A stretch of DNA of 64,000 bases from Neptuniibacter marinus (GTDB taxonomy: Bacteria > Pseudomonadota > Gammaproteobacteria > Pseudomonadales > Balneatricaceae), in contig NZ_LUTR01000003.1 in NCBI RefSeq assembly GCF_001597725.1, forward strand, positions 124,001-188,000. The letters are read 5' to 3'. How positions within the stretch are numbered: position 1 is the stretch's first letter; each line of letters opens with the position of its first letter. The notes under the pieces are model-generated. The model was not told where the DNA came from. It was given only the letters and a program-made list of their open reading frames with translations, and did not search any database. Both the position numbers and the translations under genes were made by a program. This document shows positions 7,793-14,569 of this stretch, in pieces.

Positions 7793-9562
7793 TCACTCAC
7801 CGTTCTCAACCCTTTTCAGTTCATTTGTGCCGTTTAATAGCACATTCATTTCTTGAGTAAATTCCAATAGTATTTCTTCAGGTATTCCATCTGGGAAACG
7901 CTGTTTAAAAATACGAGTTAATCGTTTGGCTGTATCAGTACCTGGCTCTATGCCAATACTGTCGCGAATCATTGGGACGGCTTTTGGGAAGGTTAAACGA
8001 ACATCAGACAAACGCTTCGGTGTTTTTACCTTCAAGGTTTGCCCTTTACGATCCATAAAGTCAGGCACATCAGCCTGTTTTACATCAGCAAATGGGTCAA
8101 TCTTGCCCTCAAATACAGGCTTGCGTTGCTTCTGAGCCTCTTTAACGTCTCGGTCTAGATCAACACCATAGGCATCACGATTCATCTCTTTACGAGCAGT
8201 ATCCACAGGTGTTTCTCTTACTGGCTTATAACTCTGACCGAACACTGGTGCAGTAATGTCAAAACCAGCGGCATCGCGTTCTATCGGTGAGGCGGTATAG
8301 TGGATCTTTTCCCCATCTAGGTTTTCATGAATCACCGTGATTTCAGGCACTGTATATGGGTTATAGGTGACCTGTACTTGCTCCCCTATGCATACATCTG
8401 GAATACACTCTACCGAGTAGGAGTTAGAGCCAATCCCTTTGATTGCAAAATCTATCGTTAAATCACCACGCACTTTTCGAGTTGCGGGCTGAATCTTCTG
8501 TAGAAGGGATTTACAAAACTCGCGTTCTGGGCGGATACGTAGCTGATCGGCTTTGATAGTCTGCCATAGGCCAAAGCGAGTATGACCATGGCGTCTATGA
8601 TTCCTAGTTGAATTGAACATCAATGACCATCTCTTCGCTTCAGCATTGAGTTCTTCAAGTGTATCGATCTGACACATAGAAAGACGGCTTTCAAACTCAC
8701 ATTCTACTAAATCATGAGTGCGTTCAACCTGACCTTTAGCACGTGGAGAACCCACTTCGTGTGCGTGATGCTTTACGTCCAAGCGGTCAAGCATACCTTT
8801 GACTAAATGCGACTGGTTCGCTGTGCCAGCATCCCAGACCAACATGAACGGCACACCATGAAACGGATCCAGGTCACGCTTACCGAAAGCATTAAGCAGA
8901 AACTCAACCAAGGTCTCAGCGTTCTCCCCTGGAGTATTGAAGTACTCTACATAAAACGTACCTGTATTGTGGTCTGTAACCAGATAACGAAGTACTCGAT
9001 CATTCTTCACCCGTTCCAGATTTTCGGGCTTGTTCTTATAAAACTCATCCCTTGGCATCACCTGCAAACCCTCCTTTTTACGAAGGTAATAAAGCACACA
9101 AACAGACACATCAAATTGCCAAACATGATTAGGGTGCAAGCTGCGAACTTGGGTAAAAGGTGTCCCTTGTTTCAACTGACTAGGGTGAACTCTATGGCGT
9201 TTCATTTCTCTAGATACCGTGCTACTTGAAATATCAGAGCTTACAAGTCCGTTAGCAACGGCAATGCTCAAAGCCTCTTTAAGGCTCATAAGCTGTTTGC
9301 CGTTGTCCCGATGAGACTGCATCATTAGATTACTCACTGTAATGCACTCACCTTTACTAACTTTGGATTGGCCTCTGTCGTTTCTGGATTTTCGATCATC
9401 CATCAGCCCCAGTGCTTTAAGCTGGTCATAAACCCATTGCTCTGAGCGCCCAATTACCCCGCAAGCCTGTTGCACTATCCGGCCTTTTTCGCCGCGTTTA
9501 GCATTTTCCAAATCCGTGCTCAGGCTACACAGGAACTGCATCATTTGGGGTTCGAGTTGCAT
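7793..9562 (-). CDS. MuA-like DDE transposase
   Basis: This enzyme would cut the element ends and join them to target DNA. The 589-aa product has an N-terminal DNA-binding region (GRIVQQACGVIGRSEQWVY), an RNase H-fold core with WQFDVS (Asp about 151), LVWDAGTANQ (Asp about 244) and GQVERTHDLVE (Glu about 280), and a Mu-C-like barrel with NSYSVECIPD and EQVQVTYNPY. The C-terminal tail, rich in charged residues, is where MuA contacts MuB. The ATG at 9562 has GGAG nine bases upstream and leaves a 13-nt gap after the preceding gene; a TTG 19 codons upstream would overlap it. The D-D-E triad is intact, so activity is plausible. Confidence 0.93.
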   Translation of the reverse strand: MQLEPQMMQFLCSLSTDLENAKRGEKGRIVQQACGVIGRSEQWVYDQLKALGLMDDRKSRNDRGQSKVSKGECITVSNLMMQSHRDNGKQLMSLKEALSIAVANGLVSSDISSSTVSREMKRHRVHPSQLKQGTPFTQVRSLHPNHVWQFDVSVCVLYYLRKKEGLQVMPRDEFYKNKPENLERVKNDRVLRYLVTDHNTGTFYVEYFNTPGENAETLVEFLLNAFGKRDLDPFHGVPFMLVWDAGTANQSHLVKGMLDRLDVKHHAHEVGSPRAKGQVERTHDLVECEFESRLSMCQIDTLEELNAEAKRWSLMFNSTRNHRRHGHTRFGLWQTIKADQLRIRPEREFCKSLLQKIQPATRKVRGDLTIDFAIKGIGSNSYSVECIPDVCIGEQVQVTYNPYTVPEITVIHENLDGEKIHYTASPIERDAAGFDITAPVFGQSYKPVRETPVDTARKEMNRDAYGVDLDRDVKEAQKQRKPVFEGKIDPFADVKQADVPDFMDRKGQTLKVKTPKRLSDVRLTFPKAVPMIRDSIGIEPGTDTAKRLTRIFKQRFPDGIPEEILLEFTQEMNVLLNGTNELKRVENGE

Positions 9563-9575
9563 TCTTACTAACTCC

Positions 9576-10541
9576 TTACGAATACTGATCCAAAACACTG
9601 GCGTCGATAGGCAGGCCAAGTAGTTGATCGGGATTGATCCCTTTATCTCGGGCTACCAGTAGCGCATGGCGGAAGACCCCACGAAGCGAGCCGTACATCG
9701 ATTCTTCCACGTGATCAGGTAGACTTTCTCTTTCAAAAACCTCGTCCACTACCTGGCTAAACTCGTTAATAGCGGCGATGCAGGCGAACTCTTTTTCCTT
9801 AAGCTTCAATTTCTGTTGAGAGTCCAACTCTTGAAGGCGCTGTTTTTCCTCATCTGGTGAGAAATCACGGCGTAGCTCTCGTGCCTGCTCATTGATCTTT
9901 TGGTCTTTATCTGCGAGTAGACGCTTGTCGGCTTCGCGCTCTGAGTTTGTCCTCTGTAACTGCTGTTCAAGCTCTTCTTTTTCACGGGCATGTTTTGACG
10001 CCATATCTTCGATTAGCGATATAACCTCTTCCTTATCACCAACCTGGATACATTCTCCTTGGATAATGGCTGTACGGTCCTCTCCAGAGAGTTTTCGTAG
10101 CTTGCGCATATCTCGATACCCAATACCAAGAGAGTTCAATTGTTCCAGCGTCTCAGCACCAAACACTTCTAAATTTTCAATATCTTGATCAATTTTCTGG
10201 TAAGAGAACCCAAGCGCTTTGCAAAAGCCTTCCCAAACCCCAACGTTAGGGATTAAATTTCCATTCTTATCTAACGCTTTAACGCCTTTTAAACTACGAT
10301 ATTGCTTGGTTTTCTTGATTTCAGCTAATTTAGATAAACTGATAACGTTAGTGAAATTTGAAAGAGCATGCCCCATTTGAATCTGGCCAAAAAGACGGTT
10401 CATCTGGTCTCGATCATCTAAATGGTCTGTTTCTGTCATTGCTGCAAGGCCTTCAGCATCTTGTGCTTCAGTGATTACTGAAGCGGCTTGCATGCCTTGC
10501 TGAATAGATAGCATTTCTTGCATTATTTTCTTGTCACTCAC
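9576..10541 (-). CDS. Conserved coiled-coil protein of the transposition operon
   Basis: I cannot assign a function to this 321-aa protein. The middle (about residues 85-165: GVWEGFCKALGFSYQKIDQD and SLGIGYRDMRKLRKLSGEDR) is compact and could bind DNA. Residues about 175-245 form a long charged coiled coil (KHAREKEELEQQLQRTNSER, then KRLLADKDQKINEQ). The start is GTG at 10541, overlapping the preceding gene by 8 nt; an ATG at 10523 is an alternative. It is directly upstream of the transposase, and genes of this build next to DDE transposases in marine Mu-like phages are common in my recollection. A role in replication or partition of the element is only a guess. Confidence 0.7.
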   Translation of the reverse strand: MSDKKIMQEMLSIQQGMQAASVITEAQDAEGLAAMTETDHLDDRDQMNRLFGQIQMGHALSNFTNVISLSKLAEIKKTKQYRSLKGVKALDKNGNLIPNVGVWEGFCKALGFSYQKIDQDIENLEVFGAETLEQLNSLGIGYRDMRKLRKLSGEDRTAIIQGECIQVGDKEEVISLIEDMASKHAREKEELEQQLQRTNSEREADKRLLADKDQKINEQARELRRDFSPDEEKQRLQELDSQQKLKLKEKEFACIAAINEFSQVVDEVFERESLPDHVEESMYGSLRGVFRHALLVARDKGINPDQLLGLPIDASVLDQYS

Positions 10542-10857
10542 TTGCTAGCACCTCACCAGTTTTTTCAAGGTATTTTGCATGTACTTCATGCACTTGAGAT
10601 AAGCAGTCTTGCTTGTATTTAACGCTGACATAAAGCAGCTTATCCGCTGGCTTCCAAAGTTTTGCTTTGGAATGGCTGCGGGGGGACTCAGATACCCAGC
10701 CGTGATTTCCCAAAGTAATCAAACTCCGACGTACAGCTGCATAACTAAGGCCCGATTTGTTAGCTATTTCCTCCATCGAATGGCCTTGGAAACCCATCTC
10801 AGTTAAGGTTTCAAAGACTTGGAGTAATTTGGATGTTTTTGAAGTATCACTACTCAT
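10534..10857 (-). CDS. Winged helix-turn-helix protein of the early operon
   Basis: The 107-aa product carries a clear winged helix-turn-helix of the MarR/IclR type: LLQVFETLTEMGFQGHSMEE, then IANKSGLSYAAVRRSLITL (recognition helix) and a wing GNHGWVSESPRS. A further helix with KQDCLSQVHEVHAKYLEKT may mediate dimerisation. The ATG at 10857 lies 1 nt past the previous stop and has GAGGAA at good spacing; an upstream in-frame start would extend into the preceding gene. It probably regulates the element's own transcription or helps the transposase bind. Confidence 0.75.
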   Translation of the reverse strand: MSSDTSKTSKLLQVFETLTEMGFQGHSMEEIANKSGLSYAAVRRSLITLGNHGWVSESPRSHSKAKLWKPADKLLYVSVKYKQDCLSQVHEVHAKYLEKTGEVLASE

Positions 10858-10858
10858 T

Positions 10859-11245
10859 CTATAGTTCCTCGTTTTGGCGGTATTGAAGCTTTTGAATATA
10901 TCGATGTAAGGAAGATTTGCTGGGGACGCGTTTATTACCAAACTTTTTGACACATGCCGTTCTGATATCAGCGATCGTACGAAAGCCCCTGAGTGACAAA
11001 ATAAACGCTTCTAGCTCCGGATCTTTCTCAACGGAATGCTTGCCCCCAGCTTTACGAGGTTGAAGAACCGATGCAGAAGCCCGAATCGATGTCCGCTTAA
11101 CCTGTGTGGGCTCCGAGGTGGATAGTTCAACTAATAGCTGCCCCGTTACTTCTAAAGCTTCATCAAGGGAAAGTTGTTTCAGAGCACCTTTCATAGCGTC
11201 CAATGCCACACATTTTTTGGCACGAAATGTCGTTACCTGATTCAT
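10859..11245 (-). CDS. Small probable DNA-binding protein of the early operon
   Basis: This 128-aa basic protein has an N-terminal helical part (ALDAMKGALKQLSLDEALEV) and a C-terminal segment (GFRTIADIRTACVKKFGNKR, then VPSKSSLHRYIQKL) that reads like a helix-turn-helix. The ATG overlaps the preceding stop in an ATGA arrangement and has GGAGG eight bases upstream, so it is translationally coupled. I do not know a named family. It may bind element DNA or act with the transposase. Confidence 0.7.
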   Translation of the reverse strand: MNQVTTFRAKKCVALDAMKGALKQLSLDEALEVTGQLLVELSTSEPTQVKRTSIRASASVLQPRKAGGKHSVEKDPELEAFILSLRGFRTIADIRTACVKKFGNKRVPSKSSLHRYIQKLQYRQNEEL

Positions 11246-11721
11246 GAGTAAACCTCCAGTTCAAGCCTTGGTTGCATATGCTCAGAGATATTCTTTCTGT
11301 GCCAGGCAACGTCTTCTAATAGTGATGTTAGGGCGCTATGCGCTTCATCAGCACCGCTTTGGGTATCGTAAAATGCAAGCAAGAGCCCAACTGCCTGAGT
11401 AAAAGAAGCTTGTAGATCGTGTACTTCACGGCTTGAAGCTTTCCGACCAGTGGGGATCTCTATTAACATCTTGTTAGATGAATGGCCTAGGTAGCGTGTC
11501 ACCAAATCAATCCCACAAGCTGACTCAAAAGGCCGTATCAAAATGGCGGGCATACGGCCATTCTCTAACCACTTATAAAGCACCCATTTGTTTGAGAGCC
11601 CCATATGATCTGCTATTCGATCAACAGACAGGTTATGTTTCTCTCTCCCATGCTCCAAGCACCATTCCATAGCTTGTCGTAAAGAGCCTGGGCTTCGTCG
11701 TTTCCAACTGCATCTTGCCAT
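11242..11721 (-). CDS. Helix-turn-helix protein of the early operon
   Basis: The 159-aa product begins MARCSWKRRSPGSLRQAMEW and contains SVDRIADHMGLSNKWVLYKW (about residues 32-51), a helix-turn-helix. The ATG at 11721 has a near-perfect AGGAGGT ribosome site; a TTG at 11778 that overlaps the previous stop is less likely. Similar proteins appear at this place, between a Ner-like gene and the transposase, in Mu-like phages of marine bacteria, as far as I recall. Function is unknown beyond probable DNA binding. Confidence 0.72.
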   Translation of the reverse strand: MARCSWKRRSPGSLRQAMEWCLEHGREKHNLSVDRIADHMGLSNKWVLYKWLENGRMPAILIRPFESACGIDLVTRYLGHSSNKMLIEIPTGRKASSREVHDLQASFTQAVGLLLAFYDTQSGADEAHSALTSLLEDVAWHRKNISEHMQPRLELEVYS

Positions 11722-11774
11722 TTGGATTACCTCCTGTTTCCAGCCGTCCAATAATGTTTTGTCCCTGCCTCTAC

Positions 11775-12041
11775 TCAAGCAACTTCTTTCTGATTAGGCT
11801 GATTGACAGGAATAAGGTCAGTTGAGGAATGCAAAATGCCGGAAGCCATAACGAGGCTCTTACGAAGCTCTTTAGCCTTGGGACCATCCCAGCTGCCGAT
11901 AAGACAGTGACGTGCATTTGAGGGATTTACACCATTATTTCTGCACCATGAAGTTAGAGAGGTTCCTGCTGTAATAAAACCTCCTCTAACTGCTTTATAG
12001 AGCCTCTGATTGGGTTCTAGCTTATTGATGTTATGCGTCAT
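11775..12041 (-). CDS. Ner-like early regulator of the Mu-like element
   Basis: In Mu, Ner is the first early gene and turns down early and repressor promoters. The 88-aa product has a similar layout: a compact core with LTSWCRNNGVNPSNARHCLI followed by GSWDGPKAKELRKSLVMASG, which matches the helix-turn-helix spacing and the W-x-G-x-x-A segment of Ner-like proteins. It is the first gene of the operon and is divergent from the repressor at 12120. I chose the ATG at 12041, preceded by GGTG; upstream in-frame ATGs would add a hydrophobic leader that does not fit the family. Confidence 0.7.
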   Translation of the reverse strand: MTHNINKLEPNQRLYKAVRGGFITAGTSLTSWCRNNGVNPSNARHCLIGSWDGPKAKELRKSLVMASGILHSSTDLIPVNQPNQKEVA

Positions 12042-12079
12042 ATAGATCACCATTAATAAATATTTAATTAAGATAACTA

Positions 12080-12110
12080 TGTATTCATAGTGCTTACATT
12101 TTGTATTCAT
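12080..12110. promoter_or_regulatory. Putative operator repeats between repressor and Ner-like gene
   Basis: The 9-mer TGTATTCAT occurs twice, at 12080-12088 and 12102-12110, exactly 22 bp apart, or about two helical turns. The first copy sits within an inverted repeat CTATG-TATT-CATAG (12077-12090). The pair lies in the 78-bp divergent region between the Ner-like gene and the repressor, the expected place for lysogeny operators. Binding is inferred. Confidence 0.5.
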
Positions 12111-12119
12111 TATTAGTAC

Positions 12120-12815
12120 ATGTCAATAGAGATGATACAAATGACAGAAAATAATTCATCTACTAACGTATCAGCCGTCCTGGAGCGTGTAGGCGTTTCT
12201 TTAGGAACAAATAAAGATACAGATATAGCCAAAGCCTTAGGTGTTTCGAGGCAAACAGTATCGGGCTGGAGAAGAAGAGATAGTGTCCCTTATGAGAGCC
12301 TGATCCCTTTTGCCAAGGAAAATAATTTAGCTCTCGACTATTTGTTTTGGGGAAATGGTAGTGAAAAGGGCGAATCCAAAACAACTTTAGATGTTTCTGA
12401 AAACCAGGTGAGTGAGTCTCTACAGCCTTGGGTGGATGCTATTCAAATGTCTGATTTGCTTCATTTTATTTTTAATGAATTAAACGATGCCCTTTTCCTT
12501 GAAGAGCAGATTCCAGGGGAAGAGCCTTTCAGGTTTATTTCTCATGTGTATTGCCAATTAATTTACAATTTGCCTAAAGGGCTCTCCCTCAATTCAGAAG
12601 AGGCTTATGAGCTAGCAAAAAGGCTTTGCAAAGATGAAATCAGGTACTACGAGCAACTAGTGGAGATTGCTAGTAAAAACACTGCTGCCAAGACAAATAA
12701 AGCTGACAATATCCCATCTGGAAATGAGCCTAAAGCATCTCAAAACTTCCATGGATCAGTAGGTCAGGTTGGTGGCGGCGATATAAACAACGATTTTGGT
12801 AATAAGGGCAAATAA
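12120..12815 (+). CDS. CI-type repressor with a C-terminal GQVGGGDINN tail
   Basis: This is probably the repressor that keeps the element silent. Residues about 17-78 are a CI-type helix-turn-helix (KALGVSRQTVSGWRRRDSVP, then AKENNLALDYLFWGNG). The usual S24 peptidase/dimerisation domain is absent; instead a helical region (about 95-185) of unknown family is followed by a polar linker and the motif FHGSVGQVGGGDINN (210-224). A near-identical motif opens the next protein. Starts at 12120 or 12141 are both possible and neither has a strong ribosome site. It is divergent from the early operon. Without a LexA-like cleavage domain, induction would need another trigger, perhaps through the tail motif. 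Confidence 0.8.
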   Translation: MSIEMIQMTENNSSTNVSAVLERVGVSLGTNKDTDIAKALGVSRQTVSGWRRRDSVPYESLIPFAKENNLALDYLFWGNGSEKGESKTTLDVSENQVSESLQPWVDAIQMSDLLHFIFNELNDALFLEEQIPGEEPFRFISHVYCQLIYNLPKGLSLNSEEAYELAKRLCKDEIRYYEQLVEIASKNTAAKTNKADNIPSGNEPKASQNFHGSVGQVGGGDINNDFGNKGK

Positions 12816-12822
12816 ATAGGTA

Positions 12823-13242
12823 ATGACGAATCAAAAATTCAATGGACCTATTGGCCAAGTCGCAGGCGGTAATATCAACAATTACGGTGCTATCCCCTAT
12901 GACTCATTATCCACTGAAGAATTGTACAGCCGCCGTAGCCAGTATCGAACACTATTGCGGCAAGCAAGAAAGCGTTTATTCATCAATATTCAGCTTGCTT
13001 ACTTGGCCACAACTACCCTAGGCTTCTTCGGATACATATTTTATTCGCTGAAGACAGGACAATTATTCGAACAGGTAAATCAGATTCCTCCATGGTTTTT
13101 TATGGTTTACGCTATTATTGGCATTGCCACCCCTATGTTGCTGGTAGTTAAGAAGAAACAGAAAGAGGCATCGATAATTGGAGACTGTAAAGCGCACCTC
13201 CAAACAATAGATATCGCTTTGAATCGCAGAAGTAGTCTATAA
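12823..13242 (+). CDS. Two-pass membrane protein with N-terminal GQVAGGNINN motif
   Basis: The 139-aa product starts with FNGPIGQVAGGNINN (residues 6-20), then a basic helix (LYSRRSQYRTLLRQARKRL), a membrane segment (about 52-74), a short loop ending in a Pro-Pro pair, a second membrane segment (about 90-110) and a charged cytoplasmic tail. Both ends are predicted to be cytoplasmic. It starts 8 nt after the repressor stop, so the two are co-transcribed. The shared motif suggests that the two proteins bind each other or the same ligand. I recall small membrane proteins of this layout in other prophages but no established function. Superinfection exclusion or sensing of membrane state are guesses. 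Confidence 0.75.
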   Translation: MTNQKFNGPIGQVAGGNINNYGAIPYDSLSTEELYSRRSQYRTLLRQARKRLFINIQLAYLATTTLGFFGYIFYSLKTGQLFEQVNQIPPWFFMVYAIIGIATPMLLVVKKKQKEASIIGDCKAHLQTIDIALNRRSSL

Positions 13243-13250
13243 TTTGAATG

Positions 13251-13325
13251 GCTTTGGTGATCTATAGTATCAGGAAGTGCGCCCAAAGAATCACCAAGCG
13301 AGTTGGACGGCCTGACGATCAACTC
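13251..13325 (+). ncRNA. Candidate structured RNA, copy 1 (two hairpins with kissing loops)
   Basis: Three helices can form. P1 is GCTT (13251-13254), one bulged T, GGTGAT (13256-13261) with ATCACC-AAGC (13290-13299). P3 is GAGTTG (13300-13305) with CAACTC (13320-13325). A loop-loop helix P2 joins TCAGG (13270-13274, P1 loop) to CCTGA (13311-13315, P3 loop). The P1 loop also holds CTATAG and GTGCGCCCAAAGA. The second copy keeps the loops and P2 but changes both strands of P1 and P3 in a compensating way. Strand is assumed to be that of the upstream membrane-protein gene. I do not match it to any RNA family I know. Confidence 0.6.
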
Positions 13326-13331
13326 AAACCA

Positions 13332-13399
13332 GTTAGGCAAGGATCTCGAATTCCGTCTACTGACCTAACGGAAGAATGCAACGGCGAAGCGATGCATTC
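13332..13399 (+). repeat. Paired elements between the two RNA copies
   Basis: GTTAGG (13332-13337) can pair with CCTAAC (13364-13369), TTCCGT (13351-13356) with ACGGAA (13368-13373), and GAATGCA (13374-13380) with TGCATTC (13393-13399, 12-nt loop). The first two overlap by two bases and repeat in simplified form the P2/P3 layout of the flanking copies, so this could be a degenerate third unit or a linker domain. Confidence 0.4.
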
Positions 13400-13404
13400 A
13401 AATT

Positions 13405-13477
13405 TCTCAAGCGGACTATAGCTTCAGGCGTGCGCCCAAAGAGCCGCTGAGAGGATCGGCGACCTGACGACCGATCC
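13405..13477 (+). ncRNA. Candidate structured RNA, copy 2
   Basis: P1 is TCTC (13405-13408), one bulged A, AGCGG (13410-13414) with CCGCT-GAGA (13444-13452). P3 is GGATCGG (13453-13459) with CCGATCC (13471-13477). P2 is TCAGG (13424-13428) with CCTGA (13463-13467). CTATAG and GTGCGCCCAAAGA (13430-13442) are identical to copy 1, at an offset of about 153 nt. The stems differ from copy 1 at most positions, yet pairing and the single 5' bulge in P1 are retained, which is what selection on an RNA (or single-stranded DNA) fold would leave. Confidence 0.6.
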
Positions 13478-13618
13478 ACCTTTATACTTCTGACCTTAGT
13501 TTTCATTGCTTACTTACAAAGTTGCAAATCAATTTACACCAACACGGCCCATAATCCCCCCTTGGGAATCGGATAATCCCGTTAATATCGTGCACACGGT
13601 ATGTTTATATCTTGGTTC
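13478..13618. other. Likely element end next to panE, no terminus identified
   Basis: This stretch separates the structured repeats from the chromosomal reductase gene. One end of the Mu-like element should lie here or just inside it. I could not identify a TG/CA terminus or a set of transposase-binding repeats by eye. Confidence 0.3.
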
Positions 13619-14569
13619 CTAACACCGAGCGAGCTTGTCGCATTTAATACGTAATAATGTATCAATGAGCTCAGTTGTCGTCGCAGGGGTTTTGAGTTTT
13701 AGGCAGCGCTCAATGACTGCGCCACTAATGGCATCCTGTTCTAAAGGCCTACCTTTTTCTAAATCGACCAGCATCGATGTTTTAATCGCATTAAAATTAC
13801 TGATCAGTGTGAACATTTCATCCACATCTACTTTTGTTAGGGTCACATTGTCATAACTTGCTGCTTGAGCGGCTTCCTCCATCATTTTGTAAACGGTTCG
13901 GCCTAAATGAGGTTCTGATGTTATCTGTCGGGTATTTAATTCCGTTAGGGCAGATAACGGATTAACACCGTTGTTGATTAAGAGTTTTCGCCAGAGCTCG
14001 CGACGGATGTCATCACTGACTTGAATATCAATATTAGCCGCATTAAACATCTCATATAGTGTGTTTAATAAAGCTGTATCTGTCTGCTTTTGGGTGTTCG
14101 GCCATTGCCCGAATATAATTTGCGCAATACCGTCAGCCTCTACTGTTCCTGGTTGGGTAATATGTCCACCTATTCTAACGGCTAATCCCCCCAGCGTTCT
14201 TTTTTGGCCAATAACGGCGGCTATTTGCGCTTCATTATCTACACCGTTTTGTAGGGATAGAATAGGGCAGCTACCCTGTTTTAACCAAGAGGCCATTTCA
14301 TCTATGACAGCTGCAGTAGCTGTGCTTTTAAGGCAGAGGATGATGAGATCGAAGTCATTGCATTGATATTTATCAGACCACTCTGCCTGACTTAATGCGT
14401 TCACAGGGCCTTGGAAATTGATAGATGAATGCTGCAGTCTAAGTCCTTTAGTTTGCATTGCTTCCAGGTGTTCGCTTCGTGCAATAAAAGTAACCTGATG
14501 ACCGGCGTTAAGTAGCTTTACTCCGTAGTAGCAACCAATTCCGCCTGCGCCCCAAATTGCAACTTTCAT
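13619..14569 (-). CDS. panE: 2-dehydropantoate 2-reductase family protein
   Basis: This enzyme would reduce ketopantoate to pantoate with NADPH in pantothenate and CoA synthesis, in the cytoplasm. The 316-aa product begins with the Rossmann motif GAGGIGCYYG (about residues 7-16), has SLQNGVDNE (about 104-112) and the C-terminal signature WRKLLINNGVNPLSAL with a conserved Lys, followed by KTSMLVDLEKGRPLEQDAIS. Length fits the family. Several PanE paralogues act on other 2-oxo acids, so the exact substrate is inferred. It is the first chromosomal gene after the Mu-like element and is intact, so the insertion lies outside it. Confidence 0.85.
   Translation of the reverse strand: MKVAIWGAGGIGCYYGVKLLNAGHQVTFIARSEHLEAMQTKGLRLQHSSINFQGPVNALSQAEWSDKYQCNDFDLIILCLKSTATAAVIDEMASWLKQGSCPILSLQNGVDNEAQIAAVIGQKRTLGGLAVRIGGHITQPGTVEADGIAQIIFGQWPNTQKQTDTALLNTLYEMFNAANIDIQVSDDIRRELWRKLLINNGVNPLSALTELNTRQITSEPHLGRTVYKMMEEAAQAASYDNVTLTKVDVDEMFTLISNFNAIKTSMLVDLEKGRPLEQDAISGAVIERCLKLKTPATTTELIDTLLRIKCDKLARC

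Noticed and set aside
8807-9229. 140-codon plus-strand frame inside the transposase gene
   Set aside because: It lies entirely antisense to the catalytic core of the transposase; the composition is not protein-like.
12120-12815. LexA-like self-cleaving repressor
   Set aside because: No S24 catalytic Ser/Lys region follows the helix-turn-helix; the C-terminus is a different helical region plus the GQVGGGDINN tail.
13311-13318. Hammerhead ribozyme core (CTGACGA in both RNA copies)
   Set aside because: CUGANGA is present, but no GAAA box or three-stem junction can be drawn; the bases are better explained by the loop-loop helix.
13331-13369. Integron attC-like core sites GTTAGGC and ACCTAAC
   Set aside because: They fit the 7-base core patterns, but the order is GTTRRRY before RYYYAAC, the reverse of an attC site, and no integrase or cassette genes are near.
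13251-13478. Type III toxin-antitoxin RNA repeats
   Set aside because: Only two copies with divergent stems are present and no ToxN-like nuclease gene follows; the next gene is panE on the other strand.
13251-13478. CRISPR array
   Set aside because: Two units with covarying stems and no constant repeat/spacer pattern; no cas genes anywhere in the window.
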